64,000 nucleotides of DNA, taken from positions 24,025 through 88,024 of the forward strand of contig CAJPQT010000010.1 of NCBI GenBank assembly GCA_905372865.1. Direction: 5' to 3'. Below, one piece after another: positions 18,146 through 26,403 of this stretch (positions are counted from its first letter, which is position 1; each line of letters begins with the position of its first letter). Source of the DNA: an uncultured Centipeda sp. Its GTDB lineage: Bacteria; Bacillota; Negativicutes; Selenomonadales; Selenomonadaceae. The position numbers were made by a program, and so were the translations under genes. Under the pieces are notes generated by a model that was not told the origin of the DNA, searched no databases, and was given only the letters and a program-made list of their open reading frames with translations.

Positions 18146-18724
18146 ATGTTTATACTGGCATCCGCCTCGCCGCGCAGGCGTGCACTCCTGCGGCAGATCG
18201 GGGCAAAATTTGTCTCCATCACGCCCGCCGTGGATGAGGTGAAGGACGAGGAGCGTCCGCGTGATGCGGTGGTCTACAATGCGCTCATCAAGGCGCGCAA
18301 GGTGGCGGCGGAGTATCCGGGGCACGCTGTGCTCGGTGCGGACACCGCCGTTGTGGTGAACGGGCAGTCCTTCGGGAAGCCGAGGGATGCCGCTGAGGCG
18401 CGCCGCATGCTCTCTGCGATTGAGGGGCGGCAGCATACGGTGCTCACGGGGATCGCATGGGTCACGGACGGATGCGAATACACGGATGCGGCGGAGACGA
18501 CCGTGCGGTTTGCACCCCTCACGCAGGACGAGATCGCCGCCTACGTCGCGACGGGCGAACCGATGGGCAAGGCGGGCGCGTATGCCATTCAGGGACGTGC
18601 GGCGATCTACATCGAGGAGCTGCACGGGTCGTTCTCGAACGTCGTCGGGCTGCCGCTCCACGCGGTCGCAGCACTTGCACGCAGGGCGGGCGTTGCGATG
18701 GAGGATGCGGATGAATCTGCGTGA
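18146..18724 (+). CDS. maf: Maf nucleoside-triphosphate pyrophosphatase
   Basis: 192 residues. Maf/YhdE family: hydrolyses dTTP/UTP and modified NTPs to the monophosphates, a house-cleaning enzyme often tied to septation. Seen: N-terminal SASPRRRALL phosphate-binding motif, VLGADTAVV with the metal-binding Asp, GKPRD, HTVLTG, and the AYAIQGRAA loop with GSFSNVVGLPL at the end. Start ATG after GAGAGGGA. The stop lies inside radC (14-bp overlap), the maf-radC order being common in Firmicutes. Confidence 0.95.
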   Translation: MFILASASPRRRALLRQIGAKFVSITPAVDEVKDEERPRDAVVYNALIKARKVAAEYPGHAVLGADTAVVVNGQSFGKPRDAAEARRMLSAIEGRQHTVLTGIAWVTDGCEYTDAAETTVRFAPLTQDEIAAYVATGEPMGKAGAYAIQGRAAIYIEELHGSFSNVVGLPLHAVAALARRAGVAMEDADESA

Positions 18725-19388
18725 TCTGCCGCAGGGGGAACGTCCGCGCGAGCGTCTGATCGAACGCGGCACGGCGGCGCTCAGCGATGCGGAGCTGCTT
18801 GCGATTCTCCTGCGGACGGGGCGCGCGGGGGAGAATGTGCTCGCGCTGGCGCATGGCATCGTCGCGCGGTTTCGGGAGACGGGTCTGCAGGAGATCCTTT
18901 CCATGCCCTGTGCTGAGTTTGCGCGTATCCCGGGCATCGGCACGGCCAAGGCGGCGACGGTGCTTGCCGCGCTCGAGCTCGGACGGCGGGCCCAGCATGC
19001 GGCCAAGAGCCGCCCGCGCATCTGTGAGGCAGCGGAGGCGGCAGAGCTGCTGCAACCGCGTCTTTCTGCGGAGAAGCGGGAACACTTCCTCGTCCTGCCG
19101 CTCAGCTCGAAGAATGAGCTGCTGATGGTTGCGGAGGTATCCGTCGGCACGCTGACCAACACCCTTGTGCACCCACGCGAGGTCTTTGAACCCGCGATCC
19201 GCTGCGGGGCGGCACACATCATTCTCGCACACAACCATCCGAGCGGGGACCCCGCGCCGAGCGCGGAGGACCTCCGTATCACGCGCGTGCTGAAGGAGGC
19301 GGGCGCACTGCTCGGCATTCCCGTGACGGATCATGTGATCCTCGGCGGAGAGGCGTTCTTCAGTTTTTCCGAGGAAGGCATGCTGTAG
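18711..19388 (+). CDS. radC: RadC family JAMM-domain protein
   Basis: 225 residues from ATG 18711. N-terminal helix-hairpin-helix region (RIPGIGTAKAATVLAALELG) followed by the JAB/MPN metalloprotease-like domain with the JAMM motif: HNHPSGDPAPSAED (two His and the Asp that bind zinc). Despite the name, RadC's role in DNA repair is unproven. Coupled to maf by overlap; no terminator is clear before the Usp gene 100 bp downstream. Confidence 0.95.
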   Translation: MNLRDLPQGERPRERLIERGTAALSDAELLAILLRTGRAGENVLALAHGIVARFRETGLQEILSMPCAEFARIPGIGTAKAATVLAALELGRRAQHAAKSRPRICEAAEAAELLQPRLSAEKREHFLVLPLSSKNELLMVAEVSVGTLTNTLVHPREVFEPAIRCGAAHIILAHNHPSGDPAPSAEDLRITRVLKEAGALLGIPVTDHVILGGEAFFSFSEEGML

Positions 19389-19492
19389 ATGATACTTTTT
19401 TTTCGCAGAGAGAGGATTTTATCCTTCAATCATCGAAATATACTGATACCTTAGTAAATACTCTTGCTAAAACGTGATTAGGAGGGATTAAG

Positions 19493-19873
19493 ATGAGCAA
19501 GATCAAAAAGATTCTCGTTCCGGTCGATGGCTCGGTCGGCGGCTGCAAGGCGGTCGATGAGGCACTCTTCTTCGCGGAGAAGTGCAATGCAGAGCTTGAT
19601 TTCGTCTACGTTGCGAGCAACATCAACAAGGACATCCCGAGCCATATCGTCTTTGAACGCATCTGGGAGAAGCTCTCGGGCGACCGCAAGGCGCGCAAGC
19701 ATGTCAAGAGCGGCAGCATCGCAAAGAGTATTCTCGAGGTCGCGGATGAAGAGGGCAGCGACATGATCATCATGGGCAGCCGTGGGCTCGGCCTCCTCAA
19801 GGGAGTGCTCATCGGCAGCGTCAGTCAGAAGGTGATTGAGGAGTCGAAGATCCCCGTCATGGTGATTAAGTAA
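19493..19873 (+). CDS. Universal stress protein (UspA family)
   Basis: 126 residues, single Usp domain. KILVPVDGSVGG at the start and the nucleotide-binding loop GSRGLGLLKGVLIGSVSQKV (G-2x-G-9x-G-S/T) near residue 95-115 indicate an ATP-binding Usp. It begins 105 bp after radC with AGGAGGG upstream; the dNTPase-like gene follows 16 bp later. Confidence 0.93.
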   Translation: MSKIKKILVPVDGSVGGCKAVDEALFFAEKCNAELDFVYVASNINKDIPSHIVFERIWEKLSGDRKARKHVKSGSIAKSILEVADEEGSDMIIMGSRGLGLLKGVLIGSVSQKVIEESKIPVMVIK

Positions 19874-19889
19874 GCGGGAGGTGACGGCC

Positions 19890-20897
19890 TTGACCGTTCG
19901 GGAACGGCTTGAGGCGCAGGAGGATGCACTCCTCTCCCCGCTTGCGGCACGCAGCGCAGATGCGAAACGCAGCCATCCCATGGAGGAGTGCCCCTTCCGC
20001 ACGAAGTTCCAGCGTGACCGCGACCGCATTCTTCACTCCAAATCGTTCCGAAGGCTCAAGCACAAGACGCAGGTCTACATTGTCGCGGGCGATCACTACC
20101 GCACGCGCATGACGCACAGCCTTGAGGTGGCGCAGATCTCACGTACGATCGCACGCGGCCTCAGGCTCAACGAGGATCTGACGGAGGCGATTGCGCTCGG
20201 GCACGATGTCGGGCATACGCCGTTTGGGCATGCGGGCGAGGCGGTCGTGGAGGAGATCACGGGTCATTTTGCGCACAACGAGCAAAGTCTGCGCATGGTT
20301 GAGATCTTAGAGCGCGGCGGGCACGGGCTGAACCTCACGAACGAGGTGCGGGACGGCATCCTGAACCACACGGGCAAGGGGATGCCGACGACGTTCGAGG
20401 GGCGGATCGTGCGCATCGCCGACCGCATTGCCTATCTCTGCCACGACTACGACGACAGCATCCGTGCGGGGCTCCTCACGGCCGAGGAGCTGCCCGCCGA
20501 GGTGCGGGACGTGTTCGGCACGGATATCTCGGCGATGATTACGAGCATGGTATCCGACATGATTATCACCTCGGAGGCACGCGGGGATGCGGCGCTCTCG
20601 GATGCGGTGCAGCATGTGATGGACACGTTCCGCGCCTTTATGTTTGAACACATCTACCACTCCAAGACGCTCGCCCATGAGCGTGCACAGGCGGGCTTTG
20701 TTCTGCGTGCGCTGATGGACCACTTCACCGTCTATTTCGACACCCTCCCGCGCGAGTTTATCGCGCGTGCGGAAAAGTGGGGGCGTGAGCAGTGCGTCGT
20801 GGACTACGTGGCGGGGCTGACGGACAGCTATGCCGTCGCGCTCTTCCGCGAGATCTACATTCCGCCCGTGGATCAGATGACAATTAAGCCGATATAA
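19890..20897 (+). CDS. dgt: dGTPase-like HD-domain triphosphohydrolase
   Basis: 335 residues from TTG 19890, favoured because GGGAGGTG lies 7 bp upstream; a GTG at 19881 is inside that site. Deoxyguanosinetriphosphate triphosphohydrolase-like family (dNTP to deoxynucleoside plus triphosphate). HD motif residues: RTRMTHSLEVAQ (first His) and GHDVGHTPFGHAGE (His-Asp and the following His), then HNEQSLRMVE and RIADRIAYLCHDYDD (last Asp). It stands before dnaG, a frequent neighbour in Firmicutes, and may tune dNTP supply. Confidence 0.92.
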   Translation: MTVRERLEAQEDALLSPLAARSADAKRSHPMEECPFRTKFQRDRDRILHSKSFRRLKHKTQVYIVAGDHYRTRMTHSLEVAQISRTIARGLRLNEDLTEAIALGHDVGHTPFGHAGEAVVEEITGHFAHNEQSLRMVEILERGGHGLNLTNEVRDGILNHTGKGMPTTFEGRIVRIADRIAYLCHDYDDSIRAGLLTAEELPAEVRDVFGTDISAMITSMVSDMIITSEARGDAALSDAVQHVMDTFRAFMFEHIYHSKTLAHERAQAGFVLRALMDHFTVYFDTLPREFIARAEKWGREQCVVDYVAGLTDSYAVALFREIYIPPVDQMTIKPI

Positions 20898-20913
20898 TAA
20901 AAAGGAGAAATTC

Positions 20914-22695
20914 ATGCGTGACCCGAGGATGGAGGCCTTTGTGCAGCAGGTGCGCGCGCAGACCGACATCCTTGCCGTCGTGCAGGGCTATGTTCCGCTG
21001 AAGCGCAAGGGCAATCGCTACTGGGGCTGCTGCCCCTTCCACAGTGAAAAGACAGCGTCGTTTTCCGTTGTGCCGGCCGACGGCTTCTTTTACTGTTTCG
21101 GCTGCCATGCGGGCGGCGATGTGTTTAAGTTCCTCTCCCTCATCGAGCAGATCACTCCGTTCGAGGCGATCAAGCGACAGGCGGAGCAGCTCGGCATCCC
21201 GCTGCCGGAGCAAAAGCGCGACCCGCGCGAAGAGGCACGGCTCAGAGAGCTCGACGACCTGCGCAAGGTCAACGCACTGGCACGCGACTTTTTCCACAAC
21301 TGTCTTACCATGACGCGCTACGGTGCGGCAGGAAAGGACTATCTTGCGGGGCGCGGCATCACGGCGGAGGCCATCGAGCGTTACGGCATCGGTTTCGCAC
21401 CCGATGCATGGTCGAAGCTCTCCGATGCGTTCCGCAAGCGCGGCATCGCCGAGCACCTTCTCGTGACGGCCGGGCTCGCCGTGAAACGCGAGCGCGGGGA
21501 CGGCATCTATGACCGCTTCCGCAGCCGTGTCATCATTCCCATCGCGGATGAACGCGGGCGCATCGTCGGGTTCGGCGGGCGCGCGCTCGAGGGTGCCATG
21601 CCGAAGTATCTCAACACGGCAGAGACACCCGTCTTTAACAAGCGAAAGCTGCTCTTCGGGCTCGACCGCGCGCATCGTTCGATTGCGAGCGAGGGCTATG
21701 CCATCGTGGTCGAGGGCTATATGGATGCGATCGCGGCGTGGGAGGCGGGCGTGACAAACGTCGTTGCGACCCTTGGCACCTCCTTTACCAGTGACCACGC
21801 GGGGATCCTCCTGCGCCGTGCACCGCGCATCGTCTTCTGCTACGACAGCGATACGGCAGGACAGGAGGCCACCCTGCGTGCGCTTGCGGCGGTGCACGGA
21901 CGTGCGGCAGAGGTGCGTGTCCTCCTCCTGCCGGACGGCAAGGATCCCGACGAATACGTCCGCACGCATGGCGCGGAGGCATTTCGTGCGCTTGTGGAGA
22001 CCGCAGTTCCTGCCCCTGTATTCCGTCTGCGCCATGTGCGCGCACACATGACAGATACCGCGGAAGGCCGGCGTACGGCACTCCGTGCGATGCTGCCCGT
22101 GCTTGCCGAGCTCGATGAAGTCACGCGTGCTGCTTACGTGCGGCAGACGGCGGCGGAGCTCTTCCTGGATGAGGGCGTGGTAACGGATGCACTGCGGCGT
22201 TTCCTGCGGCAGGGCGGCGCGGAGACACCCGCTCCCGCAGCCGCGCATCGTTCGCCTGTCCGAGCGGCTGACGATGCTCTGCGCCGTGCCGGACGTGAAA
22301 TCATCGCCGCGGTTTGGCGCGATCCTACGCTTCTCACCGAAATTTTATCTTCCGTCCCGTTGGCGCACTTTCCCGATGAGGGGCTCGCTGAAATCCTGCA
22401 TGCGATGGAGGAACATCACGCTGCAGGCGGGGTGTTCAATGCGGACTTTATCGCCGCCCAGCCTACAGCGGCAGGGGCTGAGCTCACACGGACCCTCGCC
22501 GAGGAGGGGCACACGGCGGCCTCCTATCGGGAAGCCTTGGGGACGCTGCGGAGGGCCTATCTCACTGCCGAACTCGCACGGCATACGCGACGTGCCGAGG
22601 CGATGATGCAAGAAGGAAAAGCGGCATACATTGACGAATTAAACGAAGTGAAAAGAATTCAAGATGAGATTGCCCGTGAAGACGTGAACAAATAA
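20914..22695 (+). CDS. dnaG: DNA primase
   Basis: 593 residues, normal DnaG length. N-terminal CHC2 zinc finger (WGCCPFH ... FYCFGCHAGGD, about residues 36-66), then the Toprim catalytic core with VVEGYMDAIAAW, GTSFTSDHA and FCYDSDTAGQEA (acidic metal-binding residues), and a C-terminal helicase-binding helical domain. Makes RNA primers at the fork with DnaB. ATG after AAAGGAGAA. Lies upstream of rpoD as in the classical macromolecular-synthesis operon. Confidence 0.98.
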   Translation: MRDPRMEAFVQQVRAQTDILAVVQGYVPLKRKGNRYWGCCPFHSEKTASFSVVPADGFFYCFGCHAGGDVFKFLSLIEQITPFEAIKRQAEQLGIPLPEQKRDPREEARLRELDDLRKVNALARDFFHNCLTMTRYGAAGKDYLAGRGITAEAIERYGIGFAPDAWSKLSDAFRKRGIAEHLLVTAGLAVKRERGDGIYDRFRSRVIIPIADERGRIVGFGGRALEGAMPKYLNTAETPVFNKRKLLFGLDRAHRSIASEGYAIVVEGYMDAIAAWEAGVTNVVATLGTSFTSDHAGILLRRAPRIVFCYDSDTAGQEATLRALAAVHGRAAEVRVLLLPDGKDPDEYVRTHGAEAFRALVETAVPAPVFRLRHVRAHMTDTAEGRRTALRAMLPVLAELDEVTRAAYVRQTAAELFLDEGVVTDALRRFLRQGGAETPAPAAAHRSPVRAADDALRRAGREIIAAVWRDPTLLTEILSSVPLAHFPDEGLAEILHAMEEHHAAGGVFNADFIAAQPTAAGAELTRTLAEEGHTAASYREALGTLRRAYLTAELARHTRRAEAMMQEGKAAYIDELNEVKRIQDEIAREDVNK

Positions 22696-22789
22696 ATTTG
22701 AAAAAGACTTTTCTGTCGATGTGTTTAAGACGATATAGTAAATAATATATTTTATTAAATAACACTACGAACTGAAAGGAGGGGGCATA

Positions 22790-23932
22790 ATGCAAACGGC
22801 AGCAGTGCGCATGGAACAGGAAGACCTGCGTGAAGCGGGGGATTTGAACGAACTTGTGGCAAAGGGAAAAGCGAACGGCGGAACACTGACCTGTGGAGAA
22901 CTCATCGATGCATTTGATGGGCGGATGATGACCCCCGACGCGATGGACGGCCTCTATCAGAGGCTCAATGAGGACAACATCGAGATTATTGATGATGCAG
23001 CGGTGGGAGAGGGCGCCGATGACGATGTGCTCGAACCCGTTGATGAATTGGATAAGGACGAGGTAGAGATCGAGATTGATCTCTCTGTTCCCGAGGGCGT
23101 TGCCCTCGATGACCCCGTACGCATGTATCTCAAGGAGATCGGGCGCGTTCCTCTGCTGACGGCAGAGGAGGAGGTCGAGCTCGCGCGCCGCATGGAGGCG
23201 GGCGATGAGGAGGCTCGTCACCGGCTCGAGGAGGCGAATCTGCGCCTCGTCGTGAGCATTGCCAAGCGCTACGTCGGGCGCGGCATGCTCTTTCTCGACC
23301 TCATCCAGGAGGGCAACCTCGGCCTCCTCAAGGCGGTTGAGAAGTTCGACTACAGCAAGGGCTATAAGTTCAGCACATACGCGACGTGGTGGATCCGTCA
23401 GGCGATCACGCGTGCGATTGCCGATCAGGCGCGTACGATCCGCATCCCCGTCCACATGGTCGAGACGATCAACAAGTACATCCGTATCTCGCGGCAGCTG
23501 CTGCAGGAACTCGGACGCGACGCGACCCCCGATGAGGTGGCAAAGCATATGGGGCTGAGCACGGCGCGTGTGCGCGAGATCATGAAGATCGCGCAGGAAC
23601 CCGTGTCGCTCGAGACACCGATCGGGGAGGAGGAGGACTCCCACCTCGGCGATTTCATCGAGGATGAGGCGGCGCTTGACCCTGCGGATGCCGCATCGAT
23701 GATGCTGCTCAAAGAGCAGATTGCAGATGTGCTGAAGACCCTCGCACCGCGCGAGGCGGAGGTGCTGCGTCTGCGCTTCGGCCTCGAGGACGGGCGTTCG
23801 CGCACACTCGAGGAGGTCGGACAGAGCTTCGGCGTGACGCGCGAGCGCATTCGTCAGATTGAGGCCAAGGCCCTGCGGAAACTCCGTCACCCGGTGCGTC
23901 TGCGCAAACTGCAGGGGAATATTGACTTATAA
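22790..23932 (+). CDS. rpoD: Primary sigma factor, copy 1
   Basis: 380 residues, RpoD/SigA type. A short region-1.1-like N-terminus (ELVAKGKANGGTLTCGELIDAF) is followed by regions 1.2-2.4 (VRMYLKEIGRVPLLT, core binding; FSTYATWWIRQAITRAIADQ, -10 recognition), region 3 and region 4.2 (RSRTLEEVGQSFGVTRERIRQIEAKAL, -35 recognition). ATG after AAAGGAGGGGG. Followed after 44 bp by a second gene of the same kind; DNA at 23190-23376 is identical to 24353-24539. Which of the two is the housekeeping sigma cannot be told from sequence. Confidence 0.95.
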   Translation: MQTAAVRMEQEDLREAGDLNELVAKGKANGGTLTCGELIDAFDGRMMTPDAMDGLYQRLNEDNIEIIDDAAVGEGADDDVLEPVDELDKDEVEIEIDLSVPEGVALDDPVRMYLKEIGRVPLLTAEEEVELARRMEAGDEEARHRLEEANLRLVVSIAKRYVGRGMLFLDLIQEGNLGLLKAVEKFDYSKGYKFSTYATWWIRQAITRAIADQARTIRIPVHMVETINKYIRISRQLLQELGRDATPDEVAKHMGLSTARVREIMKIAQEPVSLETPIGEEEDSHLGDFIEDEAALDPADAASMMLLKEQIADVLKTLAPREAEVLRLRFGLEDGRSRTLEEVGQSFGVTRERIRQIEAKALRKLRHPVRLRKLQGNIDL

Positions 23933-23976
23933 GGCAGACAGCTGCCTTGCGAATACACGATAAGGAGGAGCGTACT

Positions 23977-25092
23977 ATGGCAGAGGGGACGGAGCAGAAA
24001 GAAGCGCCGAGCACCGAGATCATTGAACGCCTGCTTGCCAAAGGCAAGCAGAATGGCGGTACGCTGACCTACGGTGAACTCATTGACGCACTGCAAAAAC
24101 AGGATATGTCCCCCGACGAAATGGACGATATGTATCAGCGGTTCAGCAACGAGGGCGTTGAGATCGTCGATGATGTACAGGCCACAGCGGCGGAAGAGCC
24201 CGCAGATGATGAGCCGCCGGAGAAGGAAGAGATCGAGATCGACCTCTCTGTTCCGGAGGGGATATCCCTCGATGATCCCGTACGAATGTACCTCAAGGAG
24301 ATTGGCCATGTGCCGCTCCTGACGGCAGAGGAGGAGGTCGAACTCGCACAGCGCATGGAGGCGGGCGATGAGGAGGCTCGTCACCGGCTCGAGGAGGCGA
24401 ATCTGCGCCTCGTCGTGAGCATTGCCAAGCGCTACGTCGGGCGCGGCATGCTCTTTCTCGACCTCATCCAGGAGGGCAACCTCGGCCTCCTCAAGGCGGT
24501 TGAGAAGTTCGACTACAGCAAGGGCTATAAGTTCAGCACGTACGCGACGTGGTGGATCCGTCAGGCGATCACGCGTGCGATTGCCGACCAGGCGCGTACG
24601 ATCCGCATCCCCGTCCACATGGTCGAGACGATCAACAAGCTCGTGCGCATCTCGCGGCAGCTGCTGCAGGAACTCGGACGCGACCCGCGCCCCGAGGAGA
24701 TCGCCAAGGAAATGGGCATCAGTGTCGCGCGCGTGCACGAAATCATGAAGATCGCGCAGGAACCCGTGTCACTCGAAACGCCGATCGGCGAGGAGGAGGA
24801 CTCCCACCTCGGCGACTTCATCGAGGACGAGGCGGCTCCCGCACCTGCGGAGGCCGCATCGTTTATGCTCCTCAGAGAACAGCTTGAGGAGGTCCTTGAG
24901 ACGCTGACCGACCGCGAGAAGAACGTCCTGCGCCTGCGCTTCGGCCTCGAGGACGGGCGTTCACGCACGCTCGAGGAGGTCGGGCAGAGCTTTGGCGTGA
25001 CGCGCGAGCGCATCCGACAGATCGAGGCAAAGGCCCTCCGAAAGCTCAGACATCCGAGCCGCAGCAAGGTGTTGCGCGACTTCCTGGAATAG
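23977..25092 (+). CDS. Primary-type sigma factor, copy 2 (tandem paralogue)
   Basis: 371 residues from ATG 23977 (AAGGAGG 8 bp upstream; an in-frame TTG at 23947 has none). Same domain order as the preceding gene. Regions 2.3-2.4 and 4.2 are essentially the same, so promoter specificity should be the same. Differences lie in the 1.1-like N-terminus, region 3 (LVRISRQLLQELGRDPRPEEIAKEMGIS) and the end (SRSKVLRDFLE). Only a 5-bp hairpin (GGCAG/CTGCC) separates the genes, so they are probably co-transcribed. No sigma-S or sporulation features are seen. Confidence 0.93.
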   Translation: MAEGTEQKEAPSTEIIERLLAKGKQNGGTLTYGELIDALQKQDMSPDEMDDMYQRFSNEGVEIVDDVQATAAEEPADDEPPEKEEIEIDLSVPEGISLDDPVRMYLKEIGHVPLLTAEEEVELAQRMEAGDEEARHRLEEANLRLVVSIAKRYVGRGMLFLDLIQEGNLGLLKAVEKFDYSKGYKFSTYATWWIRQAITRAIADQARTIRIPVHMVETINKLVRISRQLLQELGRDPRPEEIAKEMGISVARVHEIMKIAQEPVSLETPIGEEEDSHLGDFIEDEAAPAPAEAASFMLLREQLEEVLETLTDREKNVLRLRFGLEDGRSRTLEEVGQSFGVTRERIRQIEAKALRKLRHPSRSKVLRDFLE

Positions 25093-25121
25093 TTGACGAA
25101 ATGGGCTGAATATCGTATAAT
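25093..25121 (+). promoter_or_regulatory. Strong promoter of the antisense RNA, locus A
   Basis: -35 TTGACG (25093-25098), 17-bp spacer, -10 TATAAT (25116-25121), directly after the sigma-factor stop codon. No plus-strand gene follows; transcription runs into the 3' end of the minus-strand peptide gene at 25220-25288. Confidence 0.8.
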
Positions 25122-25127
25122 AAGCAT

Positions 25128-25222
25128 ACAAAAAGGGCGCTGCCGGTAAACGGTCAGCCCCCAAAGTTATTTGGAATAAGATCCCCGCCTAACGTTTGGA
25201 GACTGTGAGGCGGGGCTTCTTA
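25128..25222 (+). ncRNA. Candidate antisense RNA (type I antitoxin), locus A
   Basis: Predicted to start near 25128 and end at the hairpin CCCCGCCT (25183-25190)/AGGCGGGG (25208-25215) followed by CTTCTT. It would be fully complementary to the 3' ~95 nt of the peptide mRNA, just reaching its stop codon. The peptide mRNA's own terminator on the minus strand is a GC-rich stem with TTTTTG at about 25160-25131, so the two transcripts converge and overlap tail to tail. The same layout occurs at 45.1 kb. Confidence 0.6.
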
Positions 25223-25288
25223 TGCTTTTGATATCACGATGCAGATCGTAACAAGGAACACCAGCGAAAGAAATTCGTATGGGCCCAT
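25220..25288 (-). CDS. Tiny hydrophobic peptide, type I toxin (holin-like) candidate, locus A
   Basis: 22 codons, ATG 25288 to TAA 25220. The peptide starts M-G-P-YEF and continues as one hydrophobic helix containing L-V-T, ending S-K-A. It shares 9 of 22 positions, including YEF and LVT, with the peptide at 45042-45113, and resembles the small holin-like toxins of Firmicutes type I systems that insert in the membrane. A GAGGGGG ribosome site 7 bp upstream is locked in a hairpin. It has its own promoter and a convergent antisense RNA. Toxicity is inferred, not shown. Confidence 0.6.
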   Translation of the reverse strand: MGPYEFLSLVFLVTICIVISKA

Positions 25289-25296
25289 AAGCGAAC

Positions 25297-25309
25297 CCCC
25301 TCTCAGGGG
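25297..25309 (-). promoter_or_regulatory. Hairpin that sequesters the ribosome binding site, locus A
   Basis: On the minus strand CCCCT (25309-25305) pairs with AGGGG (25301-25297) across a GAG loop; the paired AGGGG is the Shine-Dalgarno core of the peptide gene. Such hairpins keep type I toxin mRNAs untranslated until processed. Confidence 0.6.
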
Positions 25310-25349
25310 CTAAGAATCGACCGCCTACCGCATGGCAGCGCCTGTTTTG

Positions 25350-25378
25350 ATTATAACACGCATGTTTCTTATCTACAA
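25350..25378 (-). promoter_or_regulatory. Promoter of the tiny-peptide mRNA, locus A
   Basis: Minus strand: -35 TTGTAG (25378-25373), 17-bp spacer, -10 TATAAT (25355-25350) preceded by TGT. Start near 25343 gives a ~55-nt leader. Confidence 0.65.
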
Positions 25379-25390
25379 GCAACATTTTGC

Positions 25391-25419
25391 TTGACAGGAC
25401 GGCGTATTCCCCTTATAAT
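25391..25419 (+). promoter_or_regulatory. Consensus sigma-70 promoter of tRNA-Asn
   Basis: TTGACA (25391-25396), 17-bp spacer, TATAAT (25414-25419): a full match to consensus, 18 bp before the tRNA. Confidence 0.92.
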
Positions 25420-25436
25420 AGCAACGTCTGAAACAT

Positions 25437-25512
25437 TCCTCGATAGCTCAGTCGGTAGAGCGTCTGACTGTTAATCAGAATGTCACTGGTTCGAGTCCAG
25501 TTCGAGGAGCCA
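25437..25512 (+). tRNA. tRNA-Asn (GTT)
   Basis: 76 nt. Acceptor stem TCCTCGA with TCGAGGA, discriminator G, encoded CCA (25510-25512). Anticodon GTT at 25470-25472 in the stem CTGAC...  and the T-loop TTCGAGT. Decodes AAC/AAU. Confidence 0.97.
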
Positions 25513-25524
25513 TTTGTTCATTAC

Positions 25525-25556
25525 GGAGTGTAACGCAGCAGTTACACTCCTTTCTT
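25525..25556 (+). terminator. Terminator after tRNA-Asn
   Basis: A perfect 10-bp stem GGAGTGTAAC (25525-25534)/GTTACACTCC (25541-25550) with loop GCAGCA, followed by TTTCTT. Confidence 0.92.
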
Positions 25557-25595
25557 ATGTCCATGGAGAACTGCTTCTGGTGCGCGCCTCACACG

Positions 25596-25640
25596 AACGC
25601 CTCGTGACGCCAACGATCGCGTGTGTCACGAGGGGGCGTT
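25596..25640 (+). repeat. Inverted repeat upstream of trmK
   Basis: AACGCCTCGTGAC (25596-25608) pairs with GTCACGAG-GG-GGCGTT (25625-25640). Part of it (25594-25623, read on the minus strand) resembles the second hairpin of the 171-bp repeats at 47.4 and 55.1 kb. It may be a decayed copy or an attenuator-like hairpin; no T-run follows. Confidence 0.4.
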
Positions 25641-25700
25641 TAGGGACTTCACACCACGCGGTCAGATACCGTCTAAGCGGTACGGGAGAGGGGGGTGTGT

Positions 25701-26390
25701 ATGCAGCTCGATGAACGGCTTGCGGCGATTGCTGCATTTGTCCCGCACGGCACTGCTGTTGCGGACATCGGTGCGGACCATGCCTATCTCGCCGCGACCC
25801 TCGTCATGGAGGGCATCGCACAGCGTGCGGTGGTCGGTGACCTCAGTGCGGGTGCATGTGCGGCGGCGCGGCGCACGGTGGGGGCACAGCGTCTCACGCG
25901 CGAGATCGACGTGCGGCAGGGCGATGGGCTGTCCGTCCTCCTGCCGGGTGAGGCGGAGTCCATCGTCGTTGCAGGGATGGGTGGAGCACTCATTGCTGAG
26001 ATTCTCGCAGGTGCGCCCGAGATTCTCACGGACGTGCAGACCCTTGTCCTGCAGCCCATGAACGGTACGGCAAAGCTGCGCCGCTGGCTCTATACAAACG
26101 GCTGGGACATCGTCGATGAGACACTCGCGCGCGCGGGCGGACACCTCTATGAGATCATCCGCGCCGAGCATGGTGCGGCAGAGCTGCCCGACGACGCACT
26201 CCTCCACATCGGTGCACGGCTCTTTGCAAAGCGTGACCCACTCTTGCGGGAGCATATCGCGGCAAAGATCGCAAAGCTCACGCGTGCGGCGGAGGGCATG
26301 CATGCGAGTGCAGCGGCGCGGCAAAGCGCGGCATATCGTGAAACGGTGTCACGTCTCGCCGCGCTGCGCACCGTACTTGCATTGCTTTGA
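25701..26390 (+). CDS. trmK: tRNA (adenine(22)-N1)-methyltransferase
   Basis: 229 residues from ATG 25701, with GAGAGGGGGG upstream. Class I SAM-dependent methyltransferase of the TrmK/YqfN family, modifying A22 in the D-loop of tRNAs. Seen: motif I VADIGADHAYLAATLV (SAM binding), VGDLSAGACAAARR (acidic residue for ribose), DGLSVL and the family-specific VVAGMGGALIAEIL then LVLQPMNG. Order rpoD-trmK-nif3 is typical for Firmicutes. Confidence 0.92.
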   Translation: MQLDERLAAIAAFVPHGTAVADIGADHAYLAATLVMEGIAQRAVVGDLSAGACAAARRTVGAQRLTREIDVRQGDGLSVLLPGEAESIVVAGMGGALIAEILAGAPEILTDVQTLVLQPMNGTAKLRRWLYTNGWDIVDETLARAGGHLYEIIRAEHGAAELPDDALLHIGARLFAKRDPLLREHIAAKIAKLTRAAEGMHASAAARQSAAYRETVSRLAALRTVLALL

Positions 26391-26403
26391 GAGGAGATCC
26401 CCC

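Noticed and set aside
25594..25640. Third copy of the 171-bp repeat
   Set aside because: About 24 of 30 bases match the second hairpin on the minus strand, but the first hairpin and the flanks do not align; kept only as an inverted repeat.
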